From positions 1 through 64,000 of the forward strand of contig JAFWDU010000013.1 of the NCBI GenBank assembly GCA_017516005.1: a stretch of 64,000 bases of DNA, in the 5' to 3' direction. Below are positions 24,903 to 33,202 of the stretch, one piece after another; positions within the stretch are counted from its first letter, which is position 1, and each line of letters opens with the position of its first letter. Made by a program: the position numbers and the translations under genes. Source of the stretch: Oscillospiraceae bacterium (GTDB taxonomy: Bacteria; Bacillota; Clostridia; Oscillospirales; Oscillospiraceae). Under the pieces are notes generated by a model. The model saw only the letters and a program-made list of their open reading frames with translations, did no database searches and had not been told where the DNA came from.

Positions 24903-25781
24903 TCACGCGGTAGCACGCTTGTTGGCGGCGCGCTGCATGACAGCCATGCAGATAAGAAGAATCACCATGAGAATGAAGGCGATGGCGGCGGCGAAGTGAA
25001 GATTATTCGCCGTATACTGGCTCTCAATGGCGTCGCCAATAAGATAGAACTTTCCGTTGCCCAGTTTCTGGGAGATGTAGAAGGTGCTGATAGAAGGAAT
25101 AAGCACCATGGTAATGCCGGAAATGACGCCGGGAAGGCTGAGAGGCCAGATCACACGGCGCAGAACGCCGATTCCATTGCAGCCCAGGTCATGAGCCGCT
25201 TCGATGAGCTTGATGTCCATCTTGGCCATAACGGAATAGATGGGAAGAATCATATAGGGGAAGTAGTCATAGACCATGCCGATAACAACAGCTGACTCTG
25301 TTCCGATGATATGAATTTTCCCAAGTCCCAGCATGCCGAGCAGTCCGTTGAAAATGCCGGTATCCTGCAGGATTGTCATCCATGCGTAGGTGCGGATTAG
25401 GAAATTCATCCACATGGGGATCATAATCAGGGTGATGAGAATGCCCTGCGTCTTCGGGGATGCGCGCGAGATCAGATACGCAAAAGGATAGCCGAACACG
25501 AGGCAGATGATGGTGGAGATCACGGCAAGCTTGAGAGAACGGCCGAAAATCAGCAGATAGGTATGAACCATTCTGGTTCCGTTCTCATCTGAGATTTCAG
25601 AAGTTGCCTTGAAGAACCGGAGAATATTCTCGGTTGTGAAGTGAAAAGCCGAGTCGGTAAATGCATAGTATGCCACAAAGATCAGGGGTACGAGAATGAA
25701 GAGAACCGCCCAGAAGGAGTATGGAGTCAGTGCCAAACGCCGAATCAGGGCAAGATTCCGGTTGGAGCGTTTCAGATTCAA
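24903..25781 (-). CDS. potB: Spermidine/putrescine ABC transporter permease
   Basis: 292 residues, six membrane segments. The EAA loop EAAHDLGCNGIGVLRRVIWP is seen around residue 195. The start codon is TTG at 25781, supported by AGGAGG eight bases upstream and immediately after the potA stop. Partner of PotC. Confidence 0.93.
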   Translation of the reverse strand: MNLKRSNRNLALIRRLALTPYSFWAVLFILVPLIFVAYYAFTDSAFHFTTENILRFFKATSEISDENGTRMVHTYLLIFGRSLKLAVISTIICLVFGYPFAYLISRASPKTQGILITLIMIPMWMNFLIRTYAWMTILQDTGIFNGLLGMLGLGKIHIIGTESAVVIGMVYDYFPYMILPIYSVMAKMDIKLIEAAHDLGCNGIGVLRRVIWPLSLPGVISGITMVLIPSISTFYISQKLGNGKFYLIGDAIESQYTANNLHFAAAIAFILMVILLICMAVMQRAANKRATA

Positions 25782-25783
25782 TG

Positions 25784-26905
25784 TTACTCCTCCTCCGCAT
25801 TCAGTTCCGCGTCAGAGAGCTCATCAAGCTCGTTGGAGAAGGAGGAGTAATCTCCAAACATGCCGGAGTACTCGGATTTGTGCATGATATGGATGGCTTC
25901 CGGTTCGATGAAAAGACCGATGTGAGAGCCGACAGGCTCGAAATCCGTGGTCTGGATCATCCATTTGAAGCCGTTGATATCCACGATGATTTCATAATGA
26001 ACGCCGAGGAATGTGACGGAGGTGACTACGCCTTCCAGCATGCCCTTGTCGACCGGGACGATATCCACATCTTCCGGACGAACAACCACATCAACTGGCT
26101 CACGCTCTTCAAAACCGAAGTCAACGCACTCAAAATCGTGACCAGAGAACCGGACCAGGCGGTCACGAAGCATAATCCCGTCAACAATATTGCTTTCTCC
26201 GATGAAGTCGGCAACGAAAGCGTTCTTCGGCTCGTTGTAGATATCCATGGGAGTGCCAATCTGCTGGATCTGGCCTTCGCTCATGACAACAACCGTGTCA
26301 GACATGCTCAGGGCTTCTTCCTGGTCATGTGTGACGAAAATGAAGGTGATTCCCATTGCCTTCTGAATGTTTTTCAGCTCCTGCTGCATGTCCTTGCGAA
26401 GCTTCAGATCCAGGGCGGCAAGAGGCTCATCGAGAAGGAGAACCTTTGGACGGCCGACCAATGCCCGCGCGATTGCCACACGCTGCTGTTGTCCGCCGGA
26501 GAGACTGGTGACAGAACGCTTTTCAAAGCCGGTCAGGGCGACCATTTTCAGCATCTCATCCACGCGCTCCCTGATCTCCTGCCTGCCAACCTTCTTTTCA
26601 CGAAGCGGAAATGCAACGTTTTCAAAGACATTCAGGTGAGGGAAGAGTGCATAGCGCTGGAAGATGGTGTTGACGTTCCTTTTATGGGGAGGCAGATCCT
26701 GAATATCGCGGCCCATAAAGATGACATCGCCCTCATCCGCCGTCTCAAAACCGGCAATGATTCGAAGCGTGGTGGTCTTTCCACAGCCGGAAGGGCCGAG
26801 TAGCGTCAGAAACTCGTTGTCGTTGATGTACAGATTGATATTATCAAGTACTTTCTTCCCGTCATAGGACTTGGAAACGTTTTTTAATTCGATCAGCTTA
26901 TCCAT
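25784..26905 (-). CDS. potA: Spermidine/putrescine ABC transporter ATPase
   Basis: 373 residues from ATG 26905 (MDKLIELKN), preceded by GGAGG; the longer frame runs into the leader terminator and is rejected. Walker [10 protein letters not shown], signature LSGGQQQR, Walker [13 protein letters not shown] and switch FVTHDQEE are intact, with a C-terminal TOBE domain. First gene of the operon. Confidence 0.95.
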   Translation of the reverse strand: MDKLIELKNVSKSYDGKKVLDNINLYINDNEFLTLLGPSGCGKTTTLRIIAGFETADEGDVIFMGRDIQDLPPHKRNVNTIFQRYALFPHLNVFENVAFPLREKKVGRQEIRERVDEMLKMVALTGFEKRSVTSLSGGQQQRVAIARALVGRPKVLLLDEPLAALDLKLRKDMQQELKNIQKAMGITFIFVTHDQEEALSMSDTVVVMSEGQIQQIGTPMDIYNEPKNAFVADFIGESNIVDGIMLRDRLVRFSGHDFECVDFGFEEREPVDVVVRPEDVDIVPVDKGMLEGVVTSVTFLGVHYEIIVDINGFKWMIQTTDFEPVGSHIGLFIEPEAIHIMHKSEYSGMFGDYSSFSNELDELSDAELNAEEE

Positions 26906-26921
26906 GTCCGGCCTCCAAAAG

Positions 26922-26957
26922 AAAAAGGTGATGCATGCATAACAAGCATACATCACC
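26922..26957 (-). terminator. Leader terminator upstream of potA
   Basis: GGTGATGTATGC (26957-26946) pairs with GCATGCATCACC (26938-26927), a 12-bp stem with one GU pair, followed on the minus strand by TTTTTCTTTT. It lies between the leader RNA and the potA ribosome site, so the operon is probably controlled by conditional termination. Confidence 0.82.
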
Positions 26958-27259
26958 TGAACACGACATGGGAAAGACCGTACGAATTGGTCCGTCTTCC
27001 GTCTCAATGGGTTTTCGAGTCTATATAGCAAAGATTACTTTTACTACTCTTATTGACCATTTCACAAGTTTTGTATGCAGCTGCACACTGGTTTATAGTA
27101 ACCAACTTTCATGAAACTGAGCTTTTAACTCAATCAATAAGGCAACGAAAGTTGCCACCGCACCTGCGGTTCATCGGCATTCGACCCGGCTGTCCGTCTG
27201 GCCTTGGCTGCAGATTCTGCAGCGGTCGCATCTTGCTTTGGAATACTCCAATTGAGACG
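26958..27259 (-). ncRNA. Large structured leader RNA of the pot operon (unidentified class)
   Basis: Read on the minus strand, a 9-bp perfect helix (27259-27251 with 27008-27000) closes a domain of about 260 nt beginning at the predicted transcription start. Inside are many exact complementary pairs: CTTATTGA/TCAATAAG (8 bp), GCTGCAG/CTGCAGC (7 bp), GGCAAC/GTTGCC (6 bp), ACCGC/GCGGT, CGACC/GGTCG, TTGGA/TCCAA, GGTT/AACC, GTGTGCAG/CTGCATAC and TTTCA..AAGTT/AACTT.TGAAA. A further hairpin and then the terminator at 26922-26957 follow. No protein gene fits. It matches none of the common riboswitch cores I can recall (lysine, SAM, cobalamin, TPP, glycine, guanidine-I). It could be a riboswitch or an independent RNA. 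Confidence 0.7.
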
Positions 27260-27263
27260 CCTT

Positions 27264-27292
27264 ATTCTAGCAATTTCGAATGTTTGTGTCAA
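27264..27292 (-). promoter_or_regulatory. Sigma-A promoter of the pot leader/operon
   Basis: TTGACA (27292-27287), 17-base spacer, TAGAAT (27269-27264). Predicted start about 27257, at the 5' arm of the closing helix of the leader RNA. Confidence 0.82.
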
Positions 27293-27393
27293 TCTATTTT
27301 CGATAAATCGGGAGATTGTGAATAAATCAGGGATTTTGGAGACGCCCTTTTATGTATTTCGTCACGGAAGAGTCAGAAACGGGTGCAAGCAAC

Positions 27394-27426
27394 GAAAAAA
27401 ACCGCCTCGCCGAAGGGCGGGGCGGT
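27394..27426 (-). terminator. Intrinsic terminator of the NlpC/P60 gene
   Basis: ACCGCCCCGCC pairs with GGCGAGGCGGT, followed by seven T on the minus strand. Confidence 0.88.
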
Positions 27427-27443
27427 GGGGAATCAGATTCGGG

Positions 27444-28367
27444 TTATACAATGCGTCTTGCGCCTACATAGCGGACAGAATAGTAGCTGTTGTCCAGATC
27501 GGTGATCTTGACACCGCCGCTGGCAGCGTGAACAAACTGATTGCCGCCGATATAGATGCCGACGTGTGTTGCGGTTTCAGAGGAATAATAGGTGTTTCCG
27601 AAGAAGACCAGATCGCCGGGTGCCAACTCAGAAATACCGACTGCGTATCCGTTCTCCATCTGTGCATTTGCAATGCGGTTCAGTGTATAGCCGAACTGCT
27701 TGTAGACATACTGCGTAAAGCCGGAGCAGTCAAATCCGCTGGTGGTGGTTCCACCCCAGACATAGGGGACACCAAGATAATTCTGCGCGAAAGTCGCAAT
27801 CTGCTCACCGGCAGAGATCACAACTGTTGTGGCAACTTCGCCGCCGACGCCGGAGGAGTTCTCCTCAGGGGCAGAGCCTAGATCCAGAAGATCCGACCGC
27901 ACATAACCGATGTAGTCGCCGATCGTGATCTTGAACCATCCGTCATGGATTCCGATGATGTTGACTTCGGTACCGAAACTGAGCTGAGTGATCATGGGAG
28001 CTTCCGTTGTGGGAGCTTCGCGCATGTTCACGAGGGTGCTGTTGATAAAACCGCTGCCCAGATCCACAGTCTCGACAGATTTGAAGGAGAGGTATTCACC
28101 GTACATGTAGCCGGTTTTCAGATTGTAATCCACCTGATACCAGTCGCCTTCCTGGCTGATCACGACAACCGTGTCACCCAGAGGTGCAGTTGCAAGAATG
28201 GCGGAATCGGTCGACGGCGCCTCACGGAGACGAAGCGAGCTTGCATCCACAACAGTAGCAACGCCGGTTTTCATTTCAGTATCCGCTGCAAAGGCCACAG
28301 CAGTAACCGCCGCGACGGTAACACATGCCAGAGCGGCTTTTCTCAGAATGGAATGAAAATCTAACAT
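27444..28367 (-). CDS. Secreted SH3 - NlpC/P60 cell-wall hydrolase
   Basis: 307 residues. Signal peptide (about 1-28, ending AFAADT), two bacterial SH3 domains (about 33-95 and 103-163, each with the LR/NMREAPST pattern), a short Ser/Gly linker, and an NlpC/P60 peptidase domain (about 185-305). The catalytic triad is visible: Cys214 (FDCSGF), His268 (THVGIYIG) and His280 (FVHAAS). It should cut gamma-D-Glu-diamino acid bonds of peptidoglycan stems outside the cell. It follows a small gene by 30 bases with no terminator, so it is probably transcribed from the TGTAAC-repeat promoter at 28708-28736. Its own ribosome site is weak (GGGGG). Confidence 0.92.
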   Translation of the reverse strand: MLDFHSILRKAALACVTVAAVTAVAFAADTEMKTGVATVVDASSLRLREAPSTDSAILATAPLGDTVVVISQEGDWYQVDYNLKTGYMYGEYLSFKSVETVDLGSGFINSTLVNMREAPTTEAPMITQLSFGTEVNIIGIHDGWFKITIGDYIGYVRSDLLDLGSAPEENSSGVGGEVATTVVISAGEQIATFAQNYLGVPYVWGGTTTSGFDCSGFTQYVYKQFGYTLNRIANAQMENGYAVGISELAPGDLVFFGNTYYSSETATHVGIYIGGNQFVHAASGGVKITDLDNSYYSVRYVGARRIV

Positions 28368-28397
28368 TGGTAAGAACCCCCGTTATTTGCTTGATTC

Positions 28398-28685
28398 TTA
28401 TTTTTTCGCAAGTGCCCGTTCCAACCAGACACTTCCAAGATCGAGAGCAGTGTAGAAGCCCTCTTTTTCGCTTTTTTTGACAACACGGTCTCTCGCTTTT
28501 GCATTCGGATCTGTCAGCTGGAGCTGAACGGAGACTTTACTTGCGGCTTTGATGTCATTTACATCCTTGGTCTCAAGAATCTGAAGCATTACGATGTACT
28601 CATCGGCCATGGAACCGTAGTAAACCAGATTGTCTTTGCGCATCAAGGGACGTCCCTTGTAGGTCAGCATATTATTGTCAGCCAT
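28398..28685 (-). CDS. Small conserved-looking protein of unknown function
   Basis: 95 residues from ATG 28685 (MADNNMLTYKGRPLMRKDNL) with AGGAGG upstream; a longer frame starts within the promoter and is rejected. Mixed alpha/beta composition, no signal peptide or membrane segment, Lys-rich C-terminus ending in LAKK. No family recognised. Shares a transcript with the downstream SH3-NlpC/P60 hydrolase, so a link to cell-wall physiology is possible but unproven. Confidence 0.75.
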   Translation of the reverse strand: MADNNMLTYKGRPLMRKDNLVYYGSMADEYIVMLQILETKDVNDIKAASKVSVQLQLTDPNAKARDRVVKKSEKEGFYTALDLGSVWLERALAKK

Positions 28686-28699
28686 ATGTCCTCCTGATT

Positions 28700-28736
28700 T
28701 GTAACCAATTGTAACACTTTGTATCCAGATTGTCAA
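28700..28736 (-). promoter_or_regulatory. Promoter with overlapping TGTAAC repeats (candidate operator)
   Basis: TTGACA (28736-28731), 17-base spacer, TACAAT (28713-28708). On the plus strand TGTAAC, TGTAAC and TGTATC begin at 28700, 28710 and 28720, a 10-base period covering the -10 and spacer. The same arrangement occurs at 46910-46955 before another cell-wall hydrolase. Ten-base direct repeats suit an OmpR-type response regulator (inference). Confidence 0.7.
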
Positions 28737-28751
28737 CAGTAAATCTTACTA

Positions 28752-28774
28752 GAAATTCCGTTGGACGGAATTTC
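28752..28774 (-). terminator. Hairpin overlapping the ireB stop codon
   Basis: GAAATTCCG pairs perfectly with CGGAATTTC (9 bp, five-base loop). The U tract is poor (TAGTAAGATTT), so termination may be partial. Confidence 0.55.
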
Positions 28775-29018
28775 AGTCGAAAAGGTAGTGGCGTACGAGT
28801 TCTGCAAGAAGTTCGTCACGGTCAACTTTGACAATCAGACTCCGGGCATTATTGAAATTGGTAATATAGGTAGGATCCTCGCTGAGGATGTAACCTACAA
28901 TCTGGTTAATGGGATGATAACCCTTCTCACTCAGAGAGTTGTAGACGGAGGTGAGAATCTGTTTCATTTCATCTTTATGATCCACCGGAAACACAAATTT
29001 GATGGTATTATCGTTCAA
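28773..29018 (-). CDS. ireB: IreB family regulatory phosphoprotein (UPF0297)
   Basis: 81 residues. It matches the family closely: [29 protein letters not shown] then NNARSLI and [13 protein letters not shown]. In Enterococcus IreB is a substrate of the Ser/Thr kinase IreK and tunes cephalosporin resistance and MurA turnover. The start codon is TTG at 29018, supported by GGGAGGG seven bases upstream and a strong promoter. In many Firmicutes it precedes ruvX; here it stands alone. Confidence 0.93.
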   Translation of the reverse strand: MNDNTIKFVFPVDHKDEMKQILTSVYNSLSEKGYHPINQIVGYILSEDPTYITNFNNARSLIVKVDRDELLAELVRHYLFD

Positions 29019-29052
29019 CGATATCCCTCCCTGTTAAATATTATGTCACTTT

Positions 29053-29081
29053 ATTATAATCGCTTTTGTAGGGATTGTAAA
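29053..29081 (-). promoter_or_regulatory. Sigma-A promoter of ireB
   Basis: TTTACA (29081-29076), 17-base spacer, TATAAT (29058-29053). Confidence 0.82.
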
Positions 29082-29332
29082 GCCTATTCTCGATTATTTT
29101 TGAGCGAAAAAAGAAAAAATACAGCAGAAATCGGGAAAAAACCGAAAAAAAGGCATTCCGTAATCACATGGAATGAAATTATGGCCGAACATTATGTGTT
29201 CTACTCAGCCGGAAAACACAGCATCCTGTATTTTTGCTGTTCACACAGGGAAATCCTTCTGCCGTGTGTTTTTCATCCTTGGATAAGAAAAAACGGGCAA
29301 TCGAAACAACTCAGCACGGAATCTGCGGACAG
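29082..29332. other. Intergenic stretch, nothing recognised
   Basis: AT-rich bases between the ireB promoter and the pheT terminator. Only a small inverted repeat (ATTCC...GGAAT near 29155-29175) stands out; no gene or RNA is supported. Confidence 0.5.
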
Positions 29333-29387
29333 AAAGGCCCCCGGTGAAAGCAGAGAATCGAAGTTCTGCTTTCGCCAGGGGCCTTTT
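29333..29387 (-). terminator. Long hairpin downstream of pheT
   Basis: AAAGGCCCC/GGGGCCTTT outer stem and GAAAGCAGA/TCTGCTTTC inner stem around a short loop. The T run is short on both strands. Confidence 0.75.
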
Positions 29388-29410
29388 ATGTCCCGGTTCC
29401 GTTTCCGGAA

Positions 29411-31789
29411 TCAGCGGAGGACGGCGTTGAGTTCTTCTGACAGTTTCTTCAGAACATTGGATACAACACCGTCTGAGTCAGCATCGGTGAGCGTCCTGTC
29501 GTCCGCACGCAGTTCCAGAGAGAATGCGACGCTCTTTTTGCCGGCAGGGACGCTGCCGCCGCGGAATACATCAAAGAGGCTGACTTTCCGAAGCAGTTGT
29601 CCGCCCGCGGAGAGAATGCATTTTTCAAGAGCAGCGACCGTAACAGGCTCCTCGCAGACCACAGCGATGTCACGGGTGACTGCCTGATACTTCGGCAGGG
29701 GATGATAGACTGCTTCCGGCGCAAGGACCTTTGCAATGTCGGAGAAATTGATCTCGGCGACATAGGTGTCGCAGTCAAGATCATAATTTGCGGCTGTAAG
29801 AGGATGAATCTGACCGAGAAGGCCGAGATAGATGCCGTCAACACTGACACTGGCACAGCGACCCGGATGGAAAATGGGGTTGTCCGTTACAGGAGCGAAT
29901 TCCGGCTCTTTTGCGCCGACAGCCTGCAGAACAGTTTCCACAGCTCCTTTGAGTGCATAGAAATCCATCTTTCCGCCGTATGCACCGAGAAGAAGCATCT
30001 TGGGCTCTTCCGGGAGACGCTGACCGTCTTTCGGCAGATAGACCTTTGCCAGCTCGTAGAGACGAACCTGCTGCGCGTGATAGGAATCATTGCGGGAGAG
30101 TACTTCCAGCATGCTGGGAATAGCGGTGGTACGCATCACGCTCCGGTCCTCGCCGAGGGGGTTCAGAATCCGGATGGTTCGGCGCAGGGGAGAGTCGGCA
30201 GGAAGCCGAAGACTGTCGAACATGGCGGGCGATCCGAAGGAGTAGGTCATGATCTCGTCATAGCCCATTCCGCGGCAGGCGGTACCGGCCTTCCGCTCCA
30301 GCACTTCCGCCTGGGACAGTCTGCCCTGTGTGGTGGAACCCTGGAACATGGTTGTCGGCATCTTGTTGTAGCCGTACAGGCGGCCGACTTCTTCCGCAAG
30401 ATCCGCCATGCAGCGGAGATCCGGACGCCAGCTGGGAACCTGGACCATGCCGTTTACAACAGGAATCTCAAGCCGGTTGAGATAGGATACCATCTCAGAT
30501 TCGGGGAGATTCAGGCCGAGAAGGCGGTTGATTTTCTCCGGCTCAAGAGGGAGCTCCACTGGTTCGGGGACATAGTTGAGTACGTCGATCACACCGTCGA
30601 CCACTTCACCGGCACCAAGTAGCTCAACCAGTTCACAGGCGCGATTGACGGCGGGAAGCGTGTTGAGAATATCCAGGCCTTTCTCGAATTTCGCAGAGGC
30701 CTCAGTCCGCATGCCCAGTGCGAGAGCTGTCTGGCGGATGGATGTACCGTCGAAATTGGCGCTTTCGAAGACCACGTCCACAGTATCATCAACGATCTCG
30801 GAGTTTTCACCGCCCATGATGCCTGCGAGGCCAACCGGCTTTTCCGCATCGGCGATGACCAGCATGCCGGGCTTAATCGGACGGTCCACGCCGTCAAGCG
30901 TCCGCATGGTGTCGCCTTCCACGGCGCGGCGGACAACGATGTGGCCGTTCACGTAACGGTAGTCGAACGCGTGCATGGGCTGACCATACTCCAGCATGAC
31001 GTAATTGGTGATATCCACAATATTATTGATGGGACGTACGCCGGATGCGCGAAGGCGCTGGCGCATCCACTTGGGACTGGGTGCAATTCTGACATTGCGC
31101 ACCATACGTGCAGTGTAGCGAGGGCACAGGTCCTCAGCCTGTACATCCACATCCAGAAGGTCCGTAAGAGTGCCTTCTCCGCCGCCCTTTACCACAGGCT
31201 CATGGAGCTTAAGAGGCTTCTCAAATGTTGCCGCAACCTCACGCGCGAGTCCGATGACGCTGAAGCAGTCGGGGCGGTTGTTTGTGATTTCAAATTCAAC
31301 GACAGAATCGTCATTTCCGATGACTTCGTTGATGTCCTGACCGATGGAGCAGTCCTCCTGAAGAATCCAAAGACCGTCCTCAGCCGCATAGGGGAAATCG
31401 TTGCGGGTCAGCCCCAGTTCCTGAATGGAGCAGAGCATTCCGTTGGAAAGAACGCCGCGAAGCTTGCCCTTCGTGATCTTAACGCCGCCGGGAAGCGTGG
31501 AATTGTGCAGTGCCACCGGAACAAGGTCGCCGACTTTCTGATTCTGAGCACCGGTAACGATTTGAACAAGATCGGGCTGCCCCACGTTGACCTGGCAGAC
31601 CCACATGTGATCGGAATTCTCGTGGCGGACCATCTCTTCAATCCGGCCAACGACCACGTTGCTGATCTCCGCATCCAGTCTTGTAGTGAGCTCCACCTTG
31701 GAACCGGAGAGTGTCATGGCCTCGTCAAATTCTCTGTCCGTCGCTTCAATCTGGACAAATTCCTTCAGCCAGTTTCTGGATAAATTCAT
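29411..31789 (-). CDS. pheT: Phenylalanine-tRNA ligase beta subunit
   Basis: 792 residues, the normal size. N-terminal EMAP/tRNA-binding domain (VVGRIEEMVRHENSDHMWVCQV), the B3/B4 editing region, B5 (MGGENSEIVDD), and a C-terminal anticodon-binding FDX domain (YPLPKYQAVTRDIAVV-like). Forms the alpha2beta2 enzyme with PheS. AAGGAGG before the start; 15 bases after pheS. Confidence 0.97.
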   Translation of the reverse strand: MNLSRNWLKEFVQIEATDREFDEAMTLSGSKVELTTRLDAEISNVVVGRIEEMVRHENSDHMWVCQVNVGQPDLVQIVTGAQNQKVGDLVPVALHNSTLPGGVKITKGKLRGVLSNGMLCSIQELGLTRNDFPYAAEDGLWILQEDCSIGQDINEVIGNDDSVVEFEITNNRPDCFSVIGLAREVAATFEKPLKLHEPVVKGGGEGTLTDLLDVDVQAEDLCPRYTARMVRNVRIAPSPKWMRQRLRASGVRPINNIVDITNYVMLEYGQPMHAFDYRYVNGHIVVRRAVEGDTMRTLDGVDRPIKPGMLVIADAEKPVGLAGIMGGENSEIVDDTVDVVFESANFDGTSIRQTALALGMRTEASAKFEKGLDILNTLPAVNRACELVELLGAGEVVDGVIDVLNYVPEPVELPLEPEKINRLLGLNLPESEMVSYLNRLEIPVVNGMVQVPSWRPDLRCMADLAEEVGRLYGYNKMPTTMFQGSTTQGRLSQAEVLERKAGTACRGMGYDEIMTYSFGSPAMFDSLRLPADSPLRRTIRILNPLGEDRSVMRTTAIPSMLEVLSRNDSYHAQQVRLYELAKVYLPKDGQRLPEEPKMLLLGAYGGKMDFYALKGAVETVLQAVGAKEPEFAPVTDNPIFHPGRCASVSVDGIYLGLLGQIHPLTAANYDLDCDTYVAEINFSDIAKVLAPEAVYHPLPKYQAVTRDIAVVCEEPVTVAALEKCILSAGGQLLRKVSLFDVFRGGSVPAGKKSVAFSLELRADDRTLTDADSDGVVSNVLKKLSEELNAVLR

Positions 31790-31804
31790 GATGAGACCTC
31801 CTTC

Positions 31805-32830
31805 TTAAAACTGTTCGAGGAACCGAACGTCATTTTCAAAGATCAGGCGCATATCGCTGATCGCGAATCTCCGCATCGCCATACGTTCCAGGCCGACGCC
31901 GAATGCAAAGCCGGAGTAGACTTCCGGATCAATCCCGCAGCCAGCGAGAACTTTCGGGTGAACCATGCCGGCGCCAAGAAGCTCAATCCAGCCCTCGCCC
32001 TTGCAGGTTCGGCAGCCGGCTCCGTGGCATTCGAAGCACTGAACATCCACTTCGCAGCTGGGTTCCGTGAACGGGAAGTGGTGGGGACGGAAGCGGACGA
32101 CGGCGTCCGGACCGTAGAGCGCTTTGACCATCTGCTCCAGGCAGCCTTTCAGGTCTGTCATGGTGATGCCCTTGTCTACCACCAGACCTTCCATCTGATG
32201 GAACATGGGGGAATGGGTTGCGTCCACTTCGTCCTTGCGGTAGACGCGGCCGGGTGCAAACATGCGGATGGGCGGCTGCTGAGTCTCCATGACGCGGATC
32301 TGGATGGGGCTTGTCTGGGTACGAAGGAGAACCTCATCGTCCTCTGTAACATAGAAGGTATCGGAATGGTCTCTGGCGGGATGACCTTCCGGGGTGTTCA
32401 GGCGGGTAAAGTTGTAATCCGAAAGCTCCACTTCGGGACCGTCAACAATATCAAAACCCATGCCGACAAAGACATCTTTGACTTCATCGAGCGCTAGATT
32501 CATGGGATGCCGATGTCCCTGTGGAATTCTGGTGCCGGGAACCGTTACATCCAGCGTCTCGCTTCTGAGCTTTGCCTCAAGCAGTTTTGCCTTGAGCACG
32601 TTTCTGCTGGCATCGAGCTTCTGCTCGATTTCGGCGCGGACCGTATTGGCAAGCTGACCCATGACAGGACGTTCCTCTGCAGAGAGGCCGCCCATCATTT
32701 TCAGGACAGCTGTCAGTTCTCCTTTTTTGCCGAGAAACTGCACGCGCAATGCCTCGAGCTCTTCCGGGGAAGCGGCCTGTTCAAGGGCTTTCATTGCCGC
32801 AGTGCGGATCTGTTCCAGTTGCTGCTTCAT
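31805..32830 (-). CDS. pheS: Phenylalanine-tRNA ligase alpha subunit
   Basis: 341 residues. N-terminal coiled coil, then class II catalytic core with HPMNLALDEV, the motif 2 region RVYRKDEVDATHSPMFHQME and motif 3 GFAFGVGLERMAMRR. Charges tRNA-Phe together with PheT. Preceded by a T-box leader. Confidence 0.97.
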   Translation of the reverse strand: MKQQLEQIRTAAMKALEQAASPEELEALRVQFLGKKGELTAVLKMMGGLSAEERPVMGQLANTVRAEIEQKLDASRNVLKAKLLEAKLRSETLDVTVPGTRIPQGHRHPMNLALDEVKDVFVGMGFDIVDGPEVELSDYNFTRLNTPEGHPARDHSDTFYVTEDDEVLLRTQTSPIQIRVMETQQPPIRMFAPGRVYRKDEVDATHSPMFHQMEGLVVDKGITMTDLKGCLEQMVKALYGPDAVVRFRPHHFPFTEPSCEVDVQCFECHGAGCRTCKGEGWIELLGAGMVHPKVLAGCGIDPEVYSGFAFGVGLERMAMRRFAISDMRLIFENDVRFLEQF

Positions 32831-32876
32831 ACTCTTCTATAACTCCTTTGTGGTGAGAATTTCATCGGGATGGGGC

Positions 32877-33118
32877 AAAAAAAGACCTCCGTCCCATGGG
32901 GACGAAGGACACAGTGCCTCCGCGGTACCACCCGCAATTCGCCTGACAGCGCACTTGAAACCGTTAACGGAGTTATCCGGCGCGCCCTACTCTGGTTCAG
33001 GCGGCAGCTCACGGGAGAAAGCCCTGATGCGTCCCGCTGGATGGTTCTCAGCACCCCATCCTCTCTGAAAGCGGGGGACCCGCATTGGACGGCCCGGTCA
33101 CAGCTTTTTTCAAAGATC
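32877..33118 (-). promoter_or_regulatory. T-box leader of pheST
   Basis: The T-box sequence GGGTGGTACCGCGG is present at 32933-32920, followed by a terminator hairpin (CCTTCGTCCC/GGGACGGAGG, 32885-32909) and seven U. Upstream in order are a stem I region with AGAGAG and GGGTGCTGAGAACC, and ACCAGAGTAGG before the antiterminator. Uncharged tRNA-Phe would favour readthrough. A UUC triplet at 33019-33017 is a possible specifier but is not followed by a purine, so the assignment is uncertain. Confidence 0.92.
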
Positions 33119-33124
33119 CCGCTT

Positions 33125-33153
33125 ACTTTAACACAGGATTTCCGATTTGACAA
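33125..33153 (-). promoter_or_regulatory. Sigma-A promoter of pheST
   Basis: TTGTCA (33153-33148), 17-base spacer, TAAAGT (33130-33125). Its -35 hexamer overlaps the -35 of the divergent plus-strand promoter. Confidence 0.75.
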
Positions 33154-33175
33154 GTGTTTTTCCTTCGTCTATAAT
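33147..33175 (+). promoter_or_regulatory. Consensus sigma-A promoter of the 33203 operon
   Basis: TTGACA (33147-33152), 17-base spacer, TATAAT (33170-33175), a perfect consensus promoter. Confidence 0.88.
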
Positions 33176-33202
33176 GAGAAAAAATCTGCCTGACGGAGGC
33201 GT

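Noticed and set aside
26958-27259. Lysine, cobalamin, SRP, tmRNA or RNase P RNA in the pot leader
   Set aside because: None of their invariant sequence blocks occurs, on reading the minus strand; the assignment stays open rather than forced.
28761-29687. 308-residue open frame on the plus strand across ireB, its promoter and the pheT end
   Set aside because: It crosses a strong promoter, a hairpin and two real genes; low-complexity translation and no ribosome site.
33016-33020. UUC specifier codon of the pheST T-box
   Set aside because: A UUC exists in roughly the right place but is not followed by a purine and the stem I fold was not solved; noted only as possible.
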